Translations under genes and position numbers: made by a program
From: Warburgia ugandensis
Taxonomy: Eukaryota; Streptophyta; Magnoliopsida; Canellales; Canellaceae
Direction: 5' to 3'
Length of the DNA: 64,000 nt
NCBI GenBank assembly: GCA_035236585.1
Contig: CP141136.1
Span: 50,113,136 to 50,177,135, forward strand
Notes under the pieces: generated by a model
Told to the model about the DNA's origin: nothing
Databases searched by the model: none
Seen by the model: the letters and a program-made list of their open reading frames with translations, nothing else
Shown: in pieces, positions 61,346 through 64,000 of the stretch
Numbering within the stretch: the stretch's first letter is position 1
Layout of the letters: each line of letters opens with the position of its first letter

Positions 61346-64000
61346 TGGTATATGTTTTAATTTTCTCGCAAGTGCATGAATCTATTGTAGTAGATGCATG
61401 CAAGTGAGGTTCTTCCCAATGGGAATCTCATGCTTTTATGTTAGATGGACCTTTATTTAAAATATTTAACCTAGCCAAAGAGAGTAAATTTTTACCTTAA
61501 ATTAAGGAGTGAATTAATAAGGAAATATAACATAAATTAGAAACATGGAACATGGAAATATGCTAAAAGTGAACAAGTTAGACTTAGAAACTTTCCTAAA
61601 AACACACTTTCTAAAAATAACACTTTTCCTGAAACTACAATTACAAAATTTTCTAAAAACCAAAATTAGAAGCTTCTTAAAACTATTCTAAAGATCAATA
61701 AACTTAGATAACCACTAAGAAAACCTATATATGAAATAAGCTAAACTAAAAAACATGAAAAACTAATGAATATTATGCAAAATAATGTGCATGAAACAAG
61801 GTGAGATGAATGGCACCTAAGTAAACTTATGATACACAAATTGACATGGGTATGGTTCACTTGGGTCCTGGCCTTGTGCAATTGCCATTCTAACAAATTA
61901 AAACATAAACTACAATGTAAGATGAGCATTAAGAACTAAATAAGATATGCATTAATCTAAGATGCAACTTATGCTAGCATGGAATGCTTGAAACAAAGAA
62001 GTGTATGCATGATTCTAAGATAAATTTTTTGCCTAAATGGAATATGATTGATGGACATAAAATCTATCTTAAAACAATGCATGAAATAGCTAAACCAAAG
62101 TGCATGAATGATACATGAATTATGCACATAAAAATAAAGAGAACTTGATGCAAAATAATGTAGAACTATGCGTGGAACTTAAGGAAACTAAGACATGAAT
62201 GGTTGAAACAAGGGATTGCATACATGAAAGAGGGAATGCAATGGTGCATATCAATATTAAACAAGAGATTACATCATAACAGCGATGGAAAATAAGCTTT
62301 AGATAAGTAAGTCATTCATGAATAATACACACCAAATATGAAATAAGAAGGATTTTTTTGAATTGCAAAATGGTTTCAATTGTGGTACCCATCTTACAAG
62401 AAATGTGCACACCATTCTTGAATCTATAAATGACCCAAAATAACTTCTTCAATCAGCCAACAATCTATCCAAAGCCAGTATGTATATGAACCCAAAGAAT
62501 TATCAAGGAAGAAGGGCGAAGAGAAGAGGGTGAGAATAATGGAATTAAGGAATCTAAGGCACCAAAATGACTTGATGTAAAGATCACTAACTCTTGGCTG
62601 TCAATGCAAGAGATTAGTAATCTTTAGAAACAAGGATCTAAGGCTAGAATAAAAAGGCAAGCGATCATGGAACCTTAAGGAATAAGGTAGGGAAAATAAA
62701 CATGGAATCAAAGGACTTTAACCAAAGCATTATAGGAATAAACCAAGAAAAGATTAAGGAATGAAACTAAACTTGAATGAAGGTGTCTAAAACAAAGAAA
62801 CCTAAGCAAGAGTTAGACATGGAAGGTCTGGAAAGAAGCTTGCCATAAAAGGATAGTGGGTTGAAGGCTTGTCGAGGGGGAAAAGTGGGAGATGCCTACT
62901 TTTTAAGAAGGAGGCATCTCTCCCCTCTCTAAGTTGTTTTCGGCATTAAAAACCTTAAGCCTCTTTTATAGTGGTTTGGTATTTCCCCAAATAATAATAT
63001 TCTATCCTAAAGGTTAAGGGGAAGATAAGTGGGGTGCAAACCTTTTCAGATTTAGAAGAAAAAAAAATGAAAAAAAAATTGTTAAACACTTCCTTACATT
63101 TTATGTGGAATTCATGTAGTAATTGGGTTTAATTTAGAAAGGTTTTGAATGATGGAAGATCAAGGATGGAATTTGTTTGAGTTGGGATTTGGAAAGAAGT
63201 AGATATGGAGGTTAGAATATGAAATTAGAAGGTGGTTGTTGGCAAGGAGATAGAAACAACCAAAGTGGGAGACACCATTTTTTTAGGAGGTGCTTCACCC
63301 TTGTAGAAAATCATGAACTTCCCTAAGTATTAGGATGTGTGAACCTTAAAAGGCTAGGTGGGACCTAGGTGAGGCTTGGAGATAGTATGGAAGGTGGGAG
63401 ATGATGAAGAGGTGTGAAGGATGAAAATAGAAAGTGTTAGGAGAAGTGGAAGTGGAAAAACCCTAGACAACTAAGAGGGGTGAGGTGCGACTTTTTTAGG
63501 AGACTGGCATGGAAGTCCCCCTCCTACAAAAGTGTTTCACGTGGAATGCCCTCATGGAAGTGGAAAGAGGGATGGAGAGGGACAAAAAGATAGGAAAGAA
63601 AAATGGGTTCTTCCCCCATTGGTCCATGTGCATGCTAACATACCTTATTGGTAAATCTTCTTAATTCCTTCTAATTGTCCTCATGAAAATCCAATTTTAG
63701 TGTAGCATAATTGAGTGAGATTCTCCTCCAATAGTGTAACTCCATGCAGAATTGGCTTAAGTGGATTGAACTACTCACTTTGAGGACTCATTTAGCTTAG
63801 ATCCATGGCTCACACCCCTGGCTTTAATGGCTTGGCTTGGCTTCCTAAGCTTATCACCTTCTCACATGGGTATATATGGCTAAGGTGGCTTGAATGGCTT
63901 CCAGGCAAAGGTGGTGGAAATGCATGGCTTGTGCAAGGACCCATTTTAATCACCTTTAGCTCTTCCAATTGCTTCTTTGCTTGCCTACAGATAATTTTGA
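61346..64000 (-). repeat. 5' LTR of K, cut by window end
   Basis: Begins at the primer-site border with TGGTATATG on the plus strand. It then carries the 'tctcgcaagtgcatgaat' block that follows the Asp primer site in many plant Tat-type LTRs. It contains an A-rich part (61500-62350), three similar hairpin-like words at 62889, 63273 and about 63485, and the block repeated at 58180. The far end is outside the window. Confidence 0.7.
62889..62920. other. Hairpin in K LTR
   Basis: Arms GAGATGCCT and AGGCATCTC pair perfectly around a 14-base loop of the type ACTTTTTAAGAAGG. A weaker version lies at 63273-63292 (CACC/GGTG around ATTTTTTTAGGA). Confidence 0.7.

Overview
The window looks like nuclear DNA of a flowering plant. 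It is AT-rich and contains no host gene that I can recognise. Almost all of it is plant LTR retrotransposons (Ty3/gypsy, with one Ty1/copia) inserted into one another. No bacterial genes, CRISPR array, rRNA or tRNA gene was seen, and I cannot name the species. All retroelement coding remnants are broken in many places and are treated as fossils.

Layout. 1-4388: reverse-strand LTR of a long-LTR gypsy element, cut by the window edge and inserted in a Ty1/copia pol fragment (4389 to about 6800). About 7650-8800: 3' end relic of a gypsy element. About 9880-13315: a second, longer copy of that family, called element L. L continues at 43444 to about 44160, because a reverse-strand element, A/G (13316-43438, target duplication ATAGA), sits inside its reverse transcriptase region. 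Inside A/G are LTR B (13552-17270), element D (18597-34559, duplication TCCTA) and solo LTR F (37114-41546, duplication ACAAC). Inside D's right LTR are solo LTR C (24241-29199, duplication AGATC) and LTR fragment E (about 31497-34221). The deepest chain is four levels: L, A/G, D, C.

44876 to about 57740: element J, a chromovirus with protease, reverse transcriptase and C-terminal pol traces. Its leader is present as a threefold tandem array, with solo LTR H (51652-55497, duplication CTCAC) inside the array. About 57750-64000: element K, a Tat/Athila-like gypsy element with a decayed tRNA-Asp primer site, cut by the right edge.

Most of the elements (M, A, B, C, D, F, G, H, J) belong to one broad group of LTRs of about 3.7-5 kb. 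They start near TGTAAYACC/TGTAATAACCCC and end near GGGTYGTCACA. They share a stem-loop whose two arms change together between copies, and where readable a TATA box about 585-620 bases from the LTR start and an AATAAA about 190-205 bases from its end. The covarying stem-loop and the repeated PBS/leader units in J are the observations I consider most worth checking.
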